From positions 1,178,001 through 1,242,000 of the forward strand of contig OZ220746.1 in assembly GCA_965117025.1 (NCBI GenBank): a stretch of DNA of 64,000 bases. Direction: 5' to 3'. A program made the position numbers and the translations under genes. Below the pieces are notes generated by a model that was not told where the DNA came from, did not search any database, and saw only the letters and a program-made list of their open reading frames with translations. This DNA comes from VXPQ01 sp965117025 (GTDB taxonomy: Bacteria; Bacteroidota; Rhodothermia; Rhodothermales; VXPQ01). Below are positions 8,873-17,905 of the stretch, piece by piece (positions within the stretch are counted from its first letter, which is position 1; every line of letters starts with the position of its first letter).

Positions 8873-9334
8873 TTAGTCAAGGACGGTTGCCTTGCCTCCG
8901 GCCGCTTCAATCTTTTTCCTTGCAGAGGCACTGAACGCGTGCGCAGTGATCGAAAGCCCTTGCGGGGAATCACCGCTCCCAAGAATTTTAATCCGATCGG
9001 CCTTACGCGCAACCCCGGCCCCCACAAGCACCTCAGGCGTCACCTCCGCAGCACTATCGATTCGCCCCTCGTCTACAAGGCGTGCTATCCAGGAAAGGTT
9101 TACGGCGCGGTATTCGACGCGGAACCGGTTGTGAAATCCGAACTTCGGAACACGGCGCTGAAGGGGCATTTGACCTCCCTCGAACCACGCGGGAATACGT
9201 GCTCCCGCACGGCTCTTCTGACCCTTCGTCCCCTTCGTGGAACTGTGTCCGCCCTTGCCCGAACCCACACCGCGGGCAATGCGCTTCTTTTTTCGAGTAG
9301 CGCCCTTAACAGGCTTCAGATTGCTGAGATCCAT
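8873..9334 (-). CDS. rplO: 50S ribosomal protein L15
   Basis: 153 residues. It starts MDLSNLKPVKGATRKKKR. The basic glycine-rich N-terminal part (RGVGSGKGGHSSTKGTKGQ) threads into 23S rRNA, and the C-terminal globular domain starts around residue 75. It lies 72 bp after rpmD and leads into secY. Confidence 0.98.
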   Translation of the reverse strand: MDLSNLKPVKGATRKKKRIARGVGSGKGGHSSTKGTKGQKSRAGARIPAWFEGGQMPLQRRVPKFGFHNRFRVEYRAVNLSWIARLVDEGRIDSAAEVTPEVLVGAGVARKADRIKILGSGDSPQGLSITAHAFSASARKKIEAAGGKATVLD

Positions 9335-9406
9335 AATGCATTTCGAATGGGTGCCCGTCCTCGGACGAAAGCCAGGGAATGAAAAACCCCCGACCTCTAA
9401 AGCGGA

Positions 9407-9589
9407 TCAGGCTTCGGTAACAGTAACAAGATGTCGAACCTTGTCAATCATCCCCCGCAGTTGTGGAGAGTCCGTATGTTCGACACGCTGGTGCATTCGC
9501 CGGATACCGAGCGCCTCGAGGGTGCGAACCAGGCGCTTCGATGAACCGATTGCAGATTTTGTCTGGGTTATGATAATCTTGTTCGCCAT
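9407..9589 (-). CDS. rpmD: 50S ribosomal protein L30
   Basis: 60 residues, the bacterial length. The core IIITQTKSAIGSSKRLVRTLEALG and HTDSPQLRGMIDKVRHLV match the compact L30 fold. It lies between rpsE (52 bp) and rplO (72 bp). Confidence 0.97.
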   Translation of the reverse strand: MANKIIITQTKSAIGSSKRLVRTLEALGIRRMHQRVEHTDSPQLRGMIDKVRHLVTVTEA

Positions 9590-9641
9590 ATCCTTGTACG
9601 ATCTGACCGCGAGTCATCGCACGCGAAAATCCGATGGTCGT

Positions 9642-10166
9642 TTATCCCTCGAACACCCTCTTCAGTGAAACACCGCGGCGCTGGGCCACTTCCATAGGGT
9701 CTTCAATCCGCTCCAGTGCCTGCATCGTTGCAGAGACCTGATTGTGCGGATTACTCGATCCAAGGGATTTGGAAAGAATGTCCCGGATACCGGCACATTC
9801 CAGCACAGCTCGTACTCCCCCTCCGGCAATCACGCCAGTCCCGGGAGCTGCGGGCTTCAACAACACCTTCCCGGCATCCTGCCGACCCACGACGGGATGT
9901 GGAATCGTGTTATCCTTGAGCCGAACGCGAATAAGGTTCTTCTTCGCATCTTCAGTCCCTTTTGAAATGGCGTCGGCCACCTCGTTTGCCTTGCCGAGAC
10001 CAGCCCCGACCGTTCCCTGCCCGTCGCCTACTACCACGACGGCATTGAATGAAAAGCGGCGCCCGCCTTTAACGACCTTCGCCACACGGGATACGGATAC
10101 AAGCCGCTCCTGCCAATCCTGGCCTTCCGCCGCCTCACGTCGTCGTTGCTCCTTTCGTGCTGCCAT
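9642..10166 (-). CDS. rpsE: 30S ribosomal protein S5
   Basis: 174 residues from ATG 10166 (MAARKEQRRREAAEG). The N-terminal double-stranded-RNA-binding-like domain includes VSRVAKVVKGGRRFSF, and the C-terminal domain includes AAPGTGVIAGGGVRAVLE. The protein shapes decoding fidelity at the mRNA entry channel. The upstream frame is open for 88 more codons but overlaps rplR, so it was not used. Confidence 0.97.
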   Translation of the reverse strand: MAARKEQRRREAAEGQDWQERLVSVSRVAKVVKGGRRFSFNAVVVVGDGQGTVGAGLGKANEVADAISKGTEDAKKNLIRVRLKDNTIPHPVVGRQDAGKVLLKPAAPGTGVIAGGGVRAVLECAGIRDILSKSLGSSNPHNQVSATMQALERIEDPMEVAQRRGVSLKRVFEG

Positions 10167-10206
10167 ACAAAACCTGAATGAGTTGTACCTGGTGTCTCGT
10201 AAGAAA

Positions 10207-10560
10207 CTACAGTTGTAATCCCCCTTCGCGAGCGCCGTCCGCCAAAGCCCGCACGCGCCCGTGATACCGATAGCCGTTCCGGTCGAACACAACCCGTTCA
10301 ATACCCTTCTCCAGAGCACGGTGGGCAAGGTTCGTTCCAACGGCTTTGCTGACCTCCATGGGCGTATCGCCAACGATGTCAGACTCTTTGCTCGAGGCCG
10401 CTGCCAGTGTAACGCCCGCCCGATCATCAATCAGTTGTGCATATATGTACTTGTTCGAACGAAAGACGGAAAGACGAGGACGCGAAGAGGTACCTGCGAC
10501 CTTGTCCCGCATGCCGCGTTTTACGCGTTGTTTCCGTTCCTGCTTTTTACGCACCGCCAT
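10207..10560 (-). CDS. rplR: 50S ribosomal protein L18
   Basis: 117 residues with the 5S rRNA-binding core RPRLSVFRSNKYIYAQLIDD and the ending FDRNGYRYHGRVRALADGARE. It lies 52 bp after rplF. Confidence 0.98.
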   Translation of the reverse strand: MAVRKKQERKQRVKRGMRDKVAGTSSRPRLSVFRSNKYIYAQLIDDRAGVTLAAASSKESDIVGDTPMEVSKAVGTNLAHRALEKGIERVVFDRNGYRYHGRVRALADGAREGGLQL

Positions 10561-10612
10561 AATTCCTGTCGGATACTCAAATCAAGATGCTGAGGGTTGA
10601 GCCGTGAAATAT

Positions 10613-11167
10613 TTAGCGAGCCGCTGTCTTCCCGGCCTTGCGACGAACATATTCGCCCACGTAGCGAACCCCCTTGCCCTTGTACGGCTCGGGGGGGCGT
10701 AAGGCCCGGATCTTCGCGGCTACCTGCCCGACGATTTGCTTGTCCGTTCCTTCGATCGTAACCACCGTGTTCTTGCCTCGCTGAGCCTCTACCGTAACAG
10801 AGACAGTCCCTGGCGGCACAAAATAAATCGGATGCGAAAAGCCAAGGGCCAGTTCGAGAACTCCATTGTTTACCGAAGCACGGTAACCTACGCCAATCAC
10901 TTCCAGTTGCTTGCGGTACCCTTTCGTAACACCCTCGACTGCATTGTCAATCAGTGAACGATACAACCCATGCATCGCCTTATGGCGCTTCTGATCGTCG
11001 GGGCGACGGACCACGATACTCCCGTTCTCCTGTGCCACCGTAATTTCAGAGGCGACCTGAACGAACAGTTCCCCCTTGGGCCCCTTGACGGTCACAAGGT
11101 TATCCTTCGAGATATTCACGGATACGCCGTCGCTGATCTCAATGGGTTGATTGCCTACGCGAGACAT
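10613..11167 (-). CDS. rplF: 50S ribosomal protein L6
   Basis: 184 residues from ATG 11167 (MSRVGNQPIEISDG), made of two repeats of the same alpha/beta fold. The C-terminal motif PEPYKGKGVRYVGEYVRRKAG is diagnostic. An upstream in-frame start at 11212 was rejected because homologues begin MSRVG or MSRIG. 68 bp after rpsH. Confidence 0.98.
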   Translation of the reverse strand: MSRVGNQPIEISDGVSVNISKDNLVTVKGPKGELFVQVASEITVAQENGSIVVRRPDDQKRHKAMHGLYRSLIDNAVEGVTKGYRKQLEVIGVGYRASVNNGVLELALGFSHPIYFVPPGTVSVTVEAQRGKNTVVTIEGTDKQIVGQVAAKIRALRPPEPYKGKGVRYVGEYVRRKAGKTAAR

Positions 11168-11235
11168 GTTTCTTCTTTTTCGGGGTTGACGGATAGTGTG
11201 GTATACCTGCAACTCGCAGCGGAATGCTTAAGGAA

Positions 11236-11637
11236 TCAATAGAGATAGGCAAGCACCTCGCCGCCAATATGCGCCTTGCGTGCCTCTTTGTCAGTCATCA
11301 TGCCACGGGATGTGGACAAAATGGCTATTCCCAATCCGTTCATCACACGGGGCAATTCATTCGCCCTGGTATACCGGCGCAAGCCTGGTGTGGAGACACG
11401 TTTCATCATGCGAATGACCGGCTCTCCCTGCGCATCGTACTTCAGGCGGACTCGAATGAGTCCCTGCTTGCCATCATCCACATTCAGGTAACTGCGGATA
11501 TATCCCTTGTCCAGCAAAATCTGCGTGATTGCACGTTTTTGCTTCGAGGCAGGTATATCCACGTACTTTCGCCCGGCCTGCTGGCCGTTGCGAATGCGCG
11601 TCAGATAATCTGAAACCGGGTCTGTAATGCCACTCAT
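11236..11637 (-). CDS. rpsH: 30S ribosomal protein S8
   Basis: 133 residues. N-terminal DPVSDYLTRIRNGQQAG and C-terminal ILSTSRGMMTDKEARKAHIGGEVLAYLY are conserved S8 signatures. In E. coli S8 represses the spc operon; no matching mRNA structure was looked for in detail here. 21 bp after rpsN. Confidence 0.98.
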   Translation of the reverse strand: MSGITDPVSDYLTRIRNGQQAGRKYVDIPASKQKRAITQILLDKGYIRSYLNVDDGKQGLIRVRLKYDAQGEPVIRMMKRVSTPGLRRYTRANELPRVMNGLGIAILSTSRGMMTDKEARKAHIGGEVLAYLY

Positions 11638-11658
11638 ATCGTCTGGGGTCGAAAAACG

Positions 11659-11928
11659 TTACCAGGATGCCTTGCGCACACCGGGTATCTTACCTTCAAG
11701 CGCCATCTCGCGAAAAGCGATACGGGAAATGCCGAAATCACGCATATAGCCCCGGGCACGGCCCGTAAGCGGGCACCGGTTGTGCAACCGGACGGGGCTT
11801 GCGTCGCGTGGAAGTCGTTGCAGACCGATCCAATCACCCTGCTCCTTGAGCAGGCGACGTTTCTCGGCATACTTTTCGACAGTACGCCGGCGCTTCCTTT
11901 CACGAGCCATCCAACTTGTTTTCGCCAT
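11659..11928 (-). CDS. rpsN: 30S ribosomal protein S14 (long, zinc-free form)
   Basis: 89 residues, starting MAKTSWMARERKRR and ending GISRIAFREMALEGKIPGVRKASW. The length and the lack of the C-x2-C...C-x2-C pattern mark it as the C-minus form, like L36 in this genome. 64 bp after rplE. Confidence 0.97.
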   Translation of the reverse strand: MAKTSWMARERKRRRTVEKYAEKRRLLKEQGDWIGLQRLPRDASPVRLHNRCPLTGRARGYMRDFGISRIAFREMALEGKIPGVRKASW

Positions 11929-11992
11929 ACGTGTAAGATGTTATCAATTGCAGGTGTCTAATGCGGGAGGGACAAAGTGACTGTATACGGGA

Positions 11993-12565
11993 TCAGGCGG
12001 CTGCGGATCGTTCTTCCCGCCGTACAAAAGGAATACCGAACTCCTTCAGTAGCGCATACGCCGCATCGTCCGTCGGCGCCGTCGTTACAAAAGTAATGTC
12101 CAGCCCGCTAATTCGATCAATCTTGTCCACATCGATTTCGGGAAAGATGATCTGTTCCCGGATGCCCAGGGTGAAATTACCCCGACCATCGAAACTGCGG
12201 TCCGATACGCCACGAAAGTCGCGCACACGCGGCAACGCCAGCGTAATGAGACGGTCCACAAATTCGTACATGTAATCTCCGCGCAACGTCACGAAACAGC
12301 CGATGGGCATACCCTGCCGCAGTTTGAAATTCGAAACACTCTTCCGCGCTCTCGCCACCCTGGGCTGCCGGCCCGTGATGCGCCGCAATTCGTCCATGGC
12401 GTTGTCCAGTGCTTTTTTGTCCGCAGAAGCATCCCCAACCCCTTTGTTGACAACGACCTTCTCCAGGCGAGGAGCTTGCATAACATTCCCGTATCCGAAC
12501 TGCTTCATCAGTGCAGGAATGATCTGCTTTCGATACCGGTCCTTCAATCTCGGTGTGTATGTCAT
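11993..12565 (-). CDS. rplE: 50S ribosomal protein L5
   Basis: 190 residues from ATG 12565 (MTYTPRLKDRYRKQIIPAL). Core region RQPRVARARKSVSNFKLRQG and the C-terminal DITFVTTAPTDDAAYALLKEFG are typical. The protein binds 5S rRNA with L18. An upstream in-frame start near 12634 would run into rplX's end region and is unsupported. Confidence 0.98.
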   Translation of the reverse strand: MTYTPRLKDRYRKQIIPALMKQFGYGNVMQAPRLEKVVVNKGVGDASADKKALDNAMDELRRITGRQPRVARARKSVSNFKLRQGMPIGCFVTLRGDYMYEFVDRLITLALPRVRDFRGVSDRSFDGRGNFTLGIREQIIFPEIDVDKIDRISGLDITFVTTAPTDDAAYALLKEFGIPFVRREERSAAA

Positions 12566-12637
12566 CTGTCCAATCTCAATGGGCAAGGTGTAGAGAAATA
12601 ACGGCCTGCAATCGCGCGTTCGGTGCAGACGCATGCC

Positions 12638-12991
12638 TCACGCAAGTTCTTCCCCTGTGTTTTTTGCATATCGGACCCATTGTCCGCGCCCTGTTTCCGG
12701 ATCCGTAATCCGCTTGCGCCCCACCCGTGTCGGATTTCCGTCCGAAGCAATGGGTTGTACATTGGACACATGGATAGGCACTTCTTTCTCTATACGTCCC
12801 CCCTGGGGATTGGCGGCGCTCGGTTTTTCGTGATGGAAGCGGAGGTTCACCCCCTCGACAATCACACGCTCCTTCTCCGGAAAAATCACCAGGATCTTCC
12901 CTTCGTACCCCCGATAGTTGCCCGCAATCACGCGTACGCGATCCCCCTTTTTGACGTGTACCTTCTTTTGTGCATTGTGTTTTCTCGGCAT
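12638..12991 (-). CDS. rplX: 50S ribosomal protein L24
   Basis: 117 residues from ATG 12991. KOW motif VKKGDRVRVIAGNYRGYEG near residues 12-30, then the Bacteroidota-like segment GVNLRFHHEKPSAANPQGG. It initiates 50S assembly. Only 4 bp separate it from rplN, suggesting coupled translation. Confidence 0.97.
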   Translation of the reverse strand: MPRKHNAQKKVHVKKGDRVRVIAGNYRGYEGKILVIFPEKERVIVEGVNLRFHHEKPSAANPQGGRIEKEVPIHVSNVQPIASDGNPTRVGRKRITDPETGRGQWVRYAKNTGEELA

Positions 12992-12995
12992 GACG

Positions 12996-13364
12996 CTATA
13001 GCACCTCCGGGGCAAGAGAAACAATGCGCATAAACCGTTTTTCGCGCAATTCGCGGGCCACAGGCCCAAAAATCCGTGTGCCGCGCGGCTCGTCCTGAGG
13101 ATTCAAAAGCACAGCAGCGTTTTCGTCGAAGCGGATATACGAACCATCCTTGCGGCGAAGCTCTTTCTTCGTACGAACCACCACGGCTGGCGAAACGTCT
13201 CCTTTTTTGACAGTACCTCCCGGCATAGCGGATTTGACCGTCACAATAATTCGATCACCGATGCGCGCATAACGCCGACCGCTTCCACCGAGTACACGGA
13301 TACACAGCACCTCTTTGGCGCCGCTGTTATCCGCAACGGTAAGTCTCGATTCCTGCTGAATCAT
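12996..13364 (-). CDS. rplN: 50S ribosomal protein L14
   Basis: 122 residues, starting MIQQESRLTVADNSGAKEV. The middle matches the L14 barrel (RIGDRIIVTVKSAMPGGTVKKG). It forms an inter-subunit bridge. 23 bp after rpsQ. Confidence 0.98.
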   Translation of the reverse strand: MIQQESRLTVADNSGAKEVLCIRVLGGSGRRYARIGDRIIVTVKSAMPGGTVKKGDVSPAVVVRTKKELRRKDGSYIRFDENAAVLLNPQDEPRGTRIFGPVARELREKRFMRIVSLAPEVL

Positions 13365-13387
13365 GGCTTCCCTGAGAGTGTTGGGGG

Positions 13388-13678
13388 CTATCTGGCCCGT
13401 TCGATGACTTCGGCAAGACGCCAGCGCTTGCGCTTGCTAAGCGGACGCGTTTCCATGATGCGAACGGAATCTCCCCGCTTTGCATCGTTGCTTTCATCAT
13501 GCGCCATCAACTTCGTCGTCTTCTTGATGAACTTACCGTATATCGGATGCTTGATCTGGCGCTGCACCGCCACCAGGATCGTCTTGTCCATACGATCGCT
13601 GATGACAACTCCGATACGCTCCTTACGCGCTGGCCGGCGTACCTGCCGCTCCACAGTCTCTGTGGTGTCTGTACTCAT
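13388..13678 (-). CDS. rpsQ: 30S ribosomal protein S17
   Basis: 96 residues. OB-fold core GVVISDRMDKTILVAVQRQI and the loop MAHDESNDAKRGDSVRIMETRPLSK. A ~17-residue basic N-terminal extension (TTETVERQVRRPARKER) precedes the core. 19 bp after rpmC. Confidence 0.97.
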   Translation of the reverse strand: MSTDTTETVERQVRRPARKERIGVVISDRMDKTILVAVQRQIKHPIYGKFIKKTTKLMAHDESNDAKRGDSVRIMETRPLSKRKRWRLAEVIERAR

Positions 13679-13697
13679 AGTGTCTTTTCGTTCCGGT

Positions 13698-13895
13698 TCA
13701 GGCCTTGTTCTCCTGCTCGTGGAGGATGGTCTTCAGCCGCGCAACCAGCCGTCGCTTACGGCGCAGTAACGTCGGATTCTCAATCTGCGCGATGGCGTGC
13801 TGAAAATGCAGCCGGCGCAATTGGTCTTCCTCCTCGTCAATGCGCTTTCGGACCTCTTCCAGACCGAGTTCACGAATTTCTTTTGCCTTCAACAT
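13698..13895 (-). CDS. rpmC: 50S ribosomal protein L29
   Basis: 65 residues forming a two-helix hairpin (KAKEIRELGLEEVRKRI; IENPTLLRRKRRLVARLKTIL). The ATG at 13895 is favoured over a TTG at 13907 because GGAG lies six bases upstream of it, a rare clear ribosome-binding site here. The protein sits near the nascent-chain exit. 20 bp after rplP. Confidence 0.95.
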   Translation of the reverse strand: MLKAKEIRELGLEEVRKRIDEEEDQLRRLHFQHAIAQIENPTLLRRKRRLVARLKTILHEQENKA

Positions 13896-13915
13896 GGCAT
13901 GCTCCAATGGGATTG

Positions 13916-14350
13916 CTATCGTCCGACAGATTCCTGAGGCTGATAATCCGGGCGCATTACAAACTTTGTCTTGATCGGCAACTTGTGCCGGGCAAGCCGA
14001 AGCGCCTCCCGGGCCAATTCTTCCGAAATGCCGCCGCCGATCTCAAACAAGATGCGTCCCGGCTTCACATTAGCGGCCCAGTACTCCGGAGAGCCTTTGC
14101 CCTTCCCCATACGAGTTTCCGCCGGCTTTTTCGTAATCGGCTTGTCCGGGTAAATGCGAATCCACACCTTACCGACACGCTTCATGTGACGCGTCATGGC
14201 AATACGCGCCGCCTCAATCTGCCGGCTGGTAATACGCCCCGGTTCCAGTGCCTTGATACCAAAATCTCCAAAATTGATGCTTGCTCCCCGGTGTGCATTC
14301 CCTCTGATGCGCCCTTTCTGGTACTTTCGGTACTTTGTACGTTTCGGCAT
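13916..14350 (-). CDS. rplP: 50S ribosomal protein L16
   Basis: 144 residues from ATG 14350 (MPKRTKYRKYQKGRIRGNAH); an ATG two codons earlier (14356) is also possible. It contains the conserved GRITSRQIEAARIAMTRHMKR and the PEYWAANVKPGRILFEIGG stretch. It organises the tRNA A-site region of the large subunit. 49 bp after rpsC. Confidence 0.97.
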   Translation of the reverse strand: MPKRTKYRKYQKGRIRGNAHRGASINFGDFGIKALEPGRITSRQIEAARIAMTRHMKRVGKVWIRIYPDKPITKKPAETRMGKGKGSPEYWAANVKPGRILFEIGGGISEELAREALRLARHKLPIKTKFVMRPDYQPQESVGR

Positions 14351-14399
14351 TAACATGGCTATCCTCTATCTCGAATCCCTGAGTGATAGAAAGCAATGG

Positions 14400-15143
14400 T
14401 CAGGACGCTTGGTCGCCATCACGTGACCGGCGACCCCGGCGCTTACGAGCCGGTGGCTGGAACTGCTGCTGCATTTGCTGCCGCTGCGCCTGGATGTTCG
14501 GGCTCAGGTCAGGCTGACCGAGAATTTCGCCCCGATATATCCATACTTTCACGCCGATAGAACCATAAATGGTGTGGGATGTCGCCTGCGCGAAATCAAT
14601 GTCGGCCCGGATCGTGTGCAAGGGAACGCGGCCTTCAAGATACTGCTCTGTACGTCCCATCTCTGCTCCGCCAAGACGTCCTGCAACACGAATGCGGATC
14701 CCTTCCGCACCCATGCGCATGGCTGCCGTAACCGCTTGTTTCATGGCCCGGCGGAACGAAACGCGGCCCTCCAACTGCTGAGCCACATTCTGGGCAACCA
14801 GTTCAGCATCCAGTTCGGGACGCTTGATTTCGTTGATATTTATCCGAATGTCCTCTTTGTTCGTCAGTTTCTTGATTTCTTCCCGGAGCTTCTCCACCTC
14901 GCTACCACTGCGGCCAATGACCACGCCGGGACGACTCGTATGTAACGTCAGCACCACGCTCTTCAACGTACGTTCGATAACACAACGGCTTAATCCTGCA
15001 CGACGCAGGCGCGTCGCGAGATACCGGCGAATTTCTTCGTCCTCAACAAGTTTTACCGGAAGATCCCGGGCCGCATACCAGTTGGAATCCCAACCCCGAA
15101 TGATGCCTAATCGAAATCCGACCGGATGTGTTTTCTGACCCAA
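14400..15143 (-). CDS. rpsC: 30S ribosomal protein S3
   Basis: 247 residues. A KH type-2 RNA-binding domain (about residues 38-107, including HTSRPGVVIGRSGSEVEKLR) is followed by the C-terminal S3 domain with GAEGIRIRVAGRLGGAEMGR. A Gln-rich and then Arg-rich tail (from about residue 220) ends the protein. 49 bp after rplV. Confidence 0.98.
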   Translation of the reverse strand: MGQKTHPVGFRLGIIRGWDSNWYAARDLPVKLVEDEEIRRYLATRLRRAGLSRCVIERTLKSVVLTLHTSRPGVVIGRSGSEVEKLREEIKKLTNKEDIRININEIKRPELDAELVAQNVAQQLEGRVSFRRAMKQAVTAAMRMGAEGIRIRVAGRLGGAEMGRTEQYLEGRVPLHTIRADIDFAQATSHTIYGSIGVKVWIYRGEILGQPDLSPNIQAQRQQMQQQFQPPARKRRGRRSRDGDQAS

Positions 15144-15192
15144 TGTCTTTCTCTGTTTAGCGTGTCATGTTCTGCGGTTACGTAATGGCGCC

Positions 15193-15576
15193 TCACGCGT
15201 CGTCTTCCGGCTGTTCCACTTCGGTCTCGCCCGTCGTAGCCACTACCACCGTCAGGTGGCACGAACGCTTGAGTATAGGGTGCGCACGACCACGGGATAC
15301 CGGGCGAAATCGTTTCATGCGTACCCCTTCGTCCGCTCGTATTTCCCTTACTACCAGATCCGTTTCTTCAAACCGGTCATCCGGATTCCTGTCCATCAGG
15401 TTGTAGACCGCTGATTGAATCGTCAATTCAACCGGGCGGGTTATCCTGTGCGGCTGATAGTGCAGAATGCTGAGAGCATCGGCAACCGTTTTCCCGCGAA
15501 CGAGATTGATCACCGTACGCATCTTGCGAGGCGAACTCCGGATATGCTTTCTTATGGCGCGTGCTTCCATATTCAT
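15193..15576 (-). CDS. rplV: 50S ribosomal protein L22
   Basis: 127 residues. The core EARAIRKHIRSSPRKMRTVI is followed by the exit-tunnel beta-hairpin region GVRMKRFRPVSRGRAHPILK, and the protein ends in a short acidic tail. ATG 15576 has AGGA six bases upstream; ATG 15570 two codons later is an alternative. 69 bp after rpsS. Confidence 0.96.
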   Translation of the reverse strand: MNMEARAIRKHIRSSPRKMRTVINLVRGKTVADALSILHYQPHRITRPVELTIQSAVYNLMDRNPDDRFEETDLVVREIRADEGVRMKRFRPVSRGRAHPILKRSCHLTVVVATTGETEVEQPEDDA

Positions 15577-15645
15577 CGTGCGTCCTGGTAAGCTATGCGA
15601 AGACCCACAGGCCCTGCGCAGCAACGCGGAGCGCGACTTTTACTG

Positions 15646-15930
15646 TTATCGTTTCATGCGCTTGTCCGTGCTTTTCCCGGCGTGTCCCCGGAAAGAACGC
15701 GTAGGCGAAAATTCGCCCAACTTGTGTCCGACCATATTCTCTGTCACATATACAGGGATAAACTGCTTCCCATTGTGTACGGCGAATGTATGTCCTACGA
15801 ATTCCGGCGTGATCATGGAGTCGCGACTCCAGGTTTTGATCACCTTTTTTGAGTTACTTTTGTTCAAGGCATCCACCTTGCGTTGCAACTTAAAGTGAAC
15901 GTAAGGTCCTTTGCGTAGTGAACGTGCCAT
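15646..15930 (-). CDS. rpsS: 30S ribosomal protein S19
   Basis: 94 residues. It starts MARSLRKGPYVHFKLQRKVD and has the conserved TWSRDSMITPEFVGHTFAVHNGKQ and GHKLGEFSPTRSFRGHAG. It contacts S13 in the head of the small subunit. 47 bp after rplB. Confidence 0.98.
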   Translation of the reverse strand: MARSLRKGPYVHFKLQRKVDALNKSNSKKVIKTWSRDSMITPEFVGHTFAVHNGKQFIPVYVTENMVGHKLGEFSPTRSFRGHAGKSTDKRMKR

Positions 15931-15977
15931 CTTGCTGTAATCTGATCTCTCCGGAAGCGATCAGGCGCGGGACGCAC

Positions 15978-16802
15978 CTATCGGCTTCGGCGCCGGACAA
16001 TGTACTTGTCCGATTGCTTGTTTTTCTTGCGTGTCTTATACCCTTTGGCCGGCACGCCATGCGGAGAACGCGGAAGCCCTCCGGATGCCTTTCCTTCCCC
16101 GCCGCCCATCGGGTGATCAACCGGATTCATCGCCACACCGCGCGTCTTCGGACGTATGCCGAGCCATCGACTACGTCCGGCCTTTCCGATATCTATGTTC
16201 ATATGATCCGGATTACTCGCCGTACCGATGGTCGCCACGCACTGCACAGGAACAAGGCGGGTCTCTCCCGAGGGAAGTTTGAGGGTGGCATACTTCCCTT
16301 CGCGCGCCGTGAGCTGCGCACCGGCGCCGGCTGAGCGAGCCAGTTGCGCTCCTTTTCCGGGACGCATTTCAATAGCATGTACTTGTGTGCCAAGAGGAAT
16401 GTTGGACAGTGGAAGACAGTTGCCCGGTTCGGGCGGCGCATCCGGGCCATTTTGAAGGGTCATACCCACTTCTACCCCATCGGGAGCAATGATATAGCGC
16501 TTCTCTCCATCGGCGTACGCCAGAAGCGCGATGCGGGCCGAACGATTCGGGTCATACTCGATGGTAGCAACCCGTGCCGGGATCCCCGTTTTATCGCGCT
16601 TGAAATCAATGATGCGATACCGCCGCTTGTGCCCCCCGCCCTGGTGACGAGTCGTAATGCGACCCGTGTTGTTACGACCGGCCTTGTGCTTCAACGGAGC
16701 CAGCAAACTTTTCTCGGGCTTCGACGAGGTAATGTCGTCGAAAGCATCGAGCGTATATTGCCGTCTGGCGTTGGACGTCGGCTTTACTTTCCTGATGGCC
16801 AT
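15978..16802 (-). CDS. rplB: 50S ribosomal protein L2
   Basis: 274 residues from ATG 16802 (MAIRKVKPTSNARRQY). Near-universal motifs are NTGRITTRHQGGGHKRRYR and, at the C-terminal end, VAMNPVDHPMGGGEGKASGG. The latter includes the histidine (E. coli H229 equivalent) linked to peptidyl-transferase function. 48 bp after rplW. Confidence 0.98.
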   Translation of the reverse strand: MAIRKVKPTSNARRQYTLDAFDDITSSKPEKSLLAPLKHKAGRNNTGRITTRHQGGGHKRRYRIIDFKRDKTGIPARVATIEYDPNRSARIALLAYADGEKRYIIAPDGVEVGMTLQNGPDAPPEPGNCLPLSNIPLGTQVHAIEMRPGKGAQLARSAGAGAQLTAREGKYATLKLPSGETRLVPVQCVATIGTASNPDHMNIDIGKAGRSRWLGIRPKTRGVAMNPVDHPMGGGEGKASGGLPRSPHGVPAKGYKTRKKNKQSDKYIVRRRSR

Positions 16803-16850
16803 GGGTTTAGGCGATTCTATAAGGGGTAAGCCCCTGCTTCGCAATGGGTA

Positions 16851-17150
16851 TTAAACCTGCTCGAAAAAGTCGATCGGCTCCGAATCCGGGTGAAGCGTTA
16901 TGATAGCCCGCTTGTGCCGCGCGGTGCGGCCATGCACAATCCCGCGCCGGGTACGCTGACTGCGCTGTTTGCCCCGGACGATATAGGTGCGAACCTTTTT
17001 GATCGAAACAGACGGATAGCGCTCCTGTACCGCCTTTTTGATCTCCACCTTATTGGCGTCCAGCCGAACATGGAATGTATAATGCCGCTCTTCCATGAGC
17101 CTTGTCAGCTTTTCGGTAACCAATGGCTGGATGAGTACGTCGTCAGGCAT
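16851..17150 (-). CDS. rplW: 50S ribosomal protein L23
   Basis: 99 residues. MPDDVLIQPLVTEKLTRLM start and DANKVEIKKAVQERYPSVSI core. It sits at the peptide exit and docks trigger factor and SRP. 38 bp after rplD. Confidence 0.98.
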   Translation of the reverse strand: MPDDVLIQPLVTEKLTRLMEERHYTFHVRLDANKVEIKKAVQERYPSVSIKKVRTYIVRGKQRSQRTRRGIVHGRTARHKRAIITLHPDSEPIDFFEQV

Positions 17151-17188
17151 GGTGATTTTTTTCGTCGATCCGTTCGCAATATCGCGGC

Positions 17189-17836
17189 TCAGGCCGCAGC
17201 TTTTTCACTTGACCCCAGCAGCCGGGTGAGGAGCGCCAGAGCTCCTTCCTCAAACATCACTACATCTGCTTCGAGAATGTCGAGTGTCGAAACATGCCGT
17301 GCCTCCTTAACCCGGATGCGTGGAAGGTTACTGCTTGAACGATACACCTCCGGCCTATGCATTTCCGTAAGCACAAGCACCTTGTTGCCGGAAAACCCCA
17401 TCGTCGTCATGAGTTCGGAAAGCTTTCGGGAATTGGGCTCAGCGTACTGCAAATCTCCCACAACACACAATGCATCTCCCTGCGCCTTGTAACTGAGCGC
17501 TGACCGGCGGGCAAGACGGCTCGCCTTCGTATTCATTTTGAAACCGTACTTCCGCGGACGCGGCCCAAAAAACGTTCCGCCACTCCGGCGAAGCGACGAT
17601 TTTCTGGAGCCCGCACGCGCATACCCTGTACCTTTCTGGCGATACATCTTTCTGGTGCTTCCCCGCACTTCGCTGCGTTCCTTCGTTTTGTGCGTCCCCT
17701 GCCGGGCACTGGCCTGTATTCTCCGCACATCCAGCCAGATGACATGGTCATTGGGCTCGATGGCGAACACGGAGGGATCCAGTTTCACCTTACGCTTTCT
17801 CGTACTCCCGTCAGAACCGAAAACCTTGGCATTCAT
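17189..17836 (-). CDS. rplD: 50S ribosomal protein L4
   Basis: 215 residues from ATG 17836 (MNAKVFGSDGSTRKRKVKLD); ATG 17851 would add MSGYI. The extended exit-tunnel loop (RGSTRKMYRQKGTGYARAGS) and the GGTFFGPRPRKY segment are diagnostic. In E. coli L4 controls the S10 operon by attenuation and repression; no such leader was identified here. 69 bp after rplC. Confidence 0.96.
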   Translation of the reverse strand: MNAKVFGSDGSTRKRKVKLDPSVFAIEPNDHVIWLDVRRIQASARQGTHKTKERSEVRGSTRKMYRQKGTGYARAGSRKSSLRRSGGTFFGPRPRKYGFKMNTKASRLARRSALSYKAQGDALCVVGDLQYAEPNSRKLSELMTTMGFSGNKVLVLTEMHRPEVYRSSSNLPRIRVKEARHVSTLDILEADVVMFEEGALALLTRLLGSSEKAAA

Positions 17837-17905
17837 AATGTATCCGGACATTCGCGTTTCTGCAGGGGCAAGCGGCGGAGTATCCCCCGACCCGAAACAG
17901 GGCGA

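Noticed and set aside
10167..10430. 88-codon N-terminal extension of S5
   Set aside because: Overlaps rplR out of frame, with no family match.
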